This document shows, in pieces, positions 51,842 through 53,387 of a DNA stretch of 53,387 nt. The translations under genes were made by a program, and so were the position numbers. How positions within the stretch are numbered: position 1 is the first letter of the stretch; every line of letters starts with the position of its first letter. The notes under the pieces were generated by a model, which was not told where the DNA came from, ran no database searches, and saw only the letters and a program-made list of their open reading frames with translations. The stretch comes from an uncultured Bermanella sp. (GTDB lineage: Bacteria > Pseudomonadota > Gammaproteobacteria > Pseudomonadales > Oceanobacteraceae): assembly GCA_913058575.1 (NCBI GenBank), contig CAJXRF010000037.1:1-53387 (forward strand), written 5' to 3'.

Positions 51842-52471
51842 ATGAAAGCATTTGTATACACAGAAATTCAAGCATCGGTTCCTTTTGCACAAGCTCCTTG
51901 GAAAGAAATCAATAAAGCCTTGAAGCAACAACCGGGCATATTAAATAAAACTTGGCTATCGGGTGTTGGCGATTTATCGGTGGGCGGTTTCTATACTTTT
52001 GATTCCATTGAAAACGCGCAAAGATTTGTGACTGAGTACTTTCCTAGTGAAGCAAAAAGTCTTGGGGTAGCACAGCGCACACTTATATTTGATGCGGTAG
52101 CGGTTGAAGAAGCCAGTAAGGAAATGGACTCTGTACATTTTGGCGCTAAGAATAAACAACAGCCCGGTGCTTATGTTTACACCGAAGTTCAATTAAGTGC
52201 ACTGCCTTTTGATAACGCACCGTGGCGTGAACTTAACCCCGTGCTAAAGCAGCAGGAAGGCATATTAGCTAAAACTTGGTTAAGTGGATTACATACAGGT
52301 ACGCCGGGTGGACTTTATGCTTTTGACACCATTGAAAATGCTCAGAAATTTGCGATCGATTATTTCCCAACAGAAGCCAAGCAACTTAACGCCGCATTTA
52401 CCACCCGTGTATTTGACGCAAGCGTAGTTGAAGAAGCCAGCCGTGAAATGAACTCGCCATTTTACGTATAA
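51842..52471 (+). CDS. double-domain YdhR-like protein, cytoplasmic
   Basis: 209 aa made of two tandem copies of a ~100-residue YdhR-like (putative monooxygenase, dimeric alpha/beta barrel) domain: PGILNKTWLSG, SVGGFYTFDSIENAQRF and LGVAQRTLIFDA in the first, EGILAKTWLSG, PGGLYAFDTIENAQKF and AAFTTRVFDASVVEEAS in the second. Both carry the family's GI-x-K-x-W and GG-x-Y-x-F patterns. No signal peptide, so cytosolic. GGAG precedes the ATG. A paralogue with a signal peptide follows 85 bp downstream. YdhR itself has no proven substrate; aromatic or hydrophobic compounds are a guess. Confidence 0.85.
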   Translation: MKAFVYTEIQASVPFAQAPWKEINKALKQQPGILNKTWLSGVGDLSVGGFYTFDSIENAQRFVTEYFPSEAKSLGVAQRTLIFDAVAVEEASKEMDSVHFGAKNKQQPGAYVYTEVQLSALPFDNAPWRELNPVLKQQEGILAKTWLSGLHTGTPGGLYAFDTIENAQKFAIDYFPTEAKQLNAAFTTRVFDASVVEEASREMNSPFYV

Positions 52472-52556
52472 AACTGTTATGCCTTTGTTTGTATTGATAT
52501 GTAAGCAGCGGCTATCAGTAAATTAGTTAACTAAATTTAAATACTAGGAAAATATT

Positions 52557-53267
52557 ATGTTAAATCGCATCTCACAAGGATTATTGCTGGTAGCAGCACT
52601 CACCAGTCTATCAACTTTTGTACAAGCCGAAGTAAAGGTGAAAGCCTTTGTTTATACCGAAATTCAAAAATCCATACCCTTTAATAAAGCACCTTGGAGA
52701 ACCATTAATAAAGAGCTTAAAAAGCAAGATGGAATCATCAATAAAACCTGGCTTTCAGGCATCGACGGAACATCTGTTGGAGGATTTTATGCCTTTGATT
52801 CTATTGAAAATGCTCAGACGTTTGTAACAAACTACTTCCCAGATGAAGCGCGAAGCTTGGGTGTAGCACAGCGCACTTTGGTATTTGACGCCGTAGCCGT
52901 TGAGGAAGCAAGTCGTGATATGAACTCTGTACATTTTGGGGGAAAACTAACACAACAACCCGGTGCCTATGTTTATACTGAAGTTCAGCTAAGTACGCTT
53001 CCGTTTGATGACGCACCATGGCGCGAACTTAACCCTGTGTTAAAGCAGCAAAAAGGGCTGTTAGCCAAAACTTGGTTAAGTGGTTTACACACAGGTACGC
53101 CGGGTGGACTTTACGCTTTTGACACCATTGAAAATGCCCAGGAATTTGCAATCAATTATTTCCCAACAGAAGCTAAGCAACTCAATGCAGCCTTTACCAC
53201 CCGAGTATTTGATGCAAGCGTGGTCGAAGAAGCCAGCCGTGAAATGAACTCGCCATTTTACAAGTAA
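52557..53267 (+). CDS. double-domain YdhR-like protein, exported paralogue
   Basis: 236 aa: a signal peptide of about 24 residues (ending VQAE) joined to the same two-domain arrangement as the upstream gene. The second domain is nearly identical to that of the upstream gene (PWRELNPVLKQQ, SGLHTGTPGG, REMNSPFY), so duplication is recent. The first domain has diverged more. AGGA eight bases before the ATG. Exported to the periplasm by the Sec route, judged from the signal. Co-transcription with the upstream gene is plausible. Function unknown. Confidence 0.88.
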   Translation: MLNRISQGLLLVAALTSLSTFVQAEVKVKAFVYTEIQKSIPFNKAPWRTINKELKKQDGIINKTWLSGIDGTSVGGFYAFDSIENAQTFVTNYFPDEARSLGVAQRTLVFDAVAVEEASRDMNSVHFGGKLTQQPGAYVYTEVQLSTLPFDDAPWRELNPVLKQQKGLLAKTWLSGLHTGTPGGLYAFDTIENAQEFAINYFPTEAKQLNAAFTTRVFDASVVEEASREMNSPFYK

Positions 53268-53351
53268 TACAATTCATAAAAATTAATGAGAGGATAATTC
53301 CTCTCATTTAAAAACACTTGATTAATTGATATGGTCTAAAGGTTACTGACA

Positions 53352-53387
53352 ATGAATCGAATACTACACACAATGCTAAGAGTCTCT
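53352..53387 (+). CDS. start of a further gene, cut by the window end
   Basis: Twelve codons in frame from ATG (MNRILHTMLRVS), preceded by AAAGG at suitable distance. The opening is basic then hydrophobic, as at the start of a signal peptide, but too little is visible to say more. Confidence 0.4.
   Translation, partial: MNRILHTMLRVS

Noticed and set aside
1-53387. CRISPR arrays, tRNA or rRNA genes, and transposase genes
   Set aside because: No regularly spaced repeats, cloverleaf signatures or transposase-like frames were seen on either strand in reading through the window; absence is by eye only.

Overview
The window looks like a chromosomal piece of a marine gammaproteobacterium of moderate, somewhat AT-rich composition. 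The clues are an EfpL-type elongation factor with its arginine tip, a BCCT osmolyte transporter, an FMN riboswitch in front of a type II lumazine synthase, a large SelO, an orphan type VI VgrG, RNase II, and several gammaproteobacterial regulator families. I cannot name a genus from sequence alone. Nearly all proteins are ordinary family members; no rRNA, tRNA, CRISPR array or transposase gene was seen.

Layout. 0-2.6 kb: four small plus-strand genes (two secreted orphans, a GNAT acetyltransferase, a lipoprotein) behind an attC-like hairpin, resembling the edge of an integron cassette array or other island. 2.9-11.7 kb: a BCCT transporter; a paraoxonase-like lactonase with a GFA zinc protein; a TetR/MDR/SDR redox operon with two matching operators; a membrane methyltransferase; an AraC regulator divergent from an AhpD-like protein; efpL. 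11.9-14.1 kb: an AraC-GyrI regulator divergent from a PLP aminotransferase, with two perfect 18-bp direct repeats between them. 14.1-16.8 kb: a histidine kinase in operon with a BMP-family periplasmic binding protein, without ABC transporter subunits or a response regulator. 17-25 kb: small envelope proteins, a Tas-like aldo-keto reductase, orphan VgrG, a secreted SGNH hydrolase, and a lipoprotein joining a DsbA-like domain to GspC-like HR and PDZ domains. 25.6-29.2 kb: a 1192-residue secreted protein with duplicated calcium-binding/Ig-like modules and a C-terminal purple-acid-phosphatase-like domain.

29.5-48 kb: three stand-alone SBP_bac_3 periplasmic proteins scattered among a YfbK-like VWA lipoprotein, a site-2 protease, a DUF2293 protein, a YkgJ-like metal-binding protein, an epoxide hydrolase divergent from a WYL regulator (perfect 10-bp inverted repeat between them), a LemA-DUF3137 pair, selO, riboswitch-controlled ribH, a zinc-ribbon membrane protein and RNase II. 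48-50.5 kb is the most island-like part: an AT-rich orphan gene with a PIN-like first strand, bracketed by about 50-bp imperfect direct repeats, one of which ends a truncated DEAD-box helicase. 50.7-53.4 kb: a LysR regulator with a clear T-N11-A box divergent from two tandem double-domain YdhR-like genes, one cytoplasmic and one carrying a signal peptide, followed by the start of another gene cut by the window end.

The recurring theme is local regulation: five regulator genes sit next to visible symmetric or repeated operator candidates. The best candidates for something undescribed are the DsbA/GspC fusion lipoprotein, the BMP-histidine kinase pair, the cytoplasmic/exported YdhR twins and the AT-rich gene at 49 kb.
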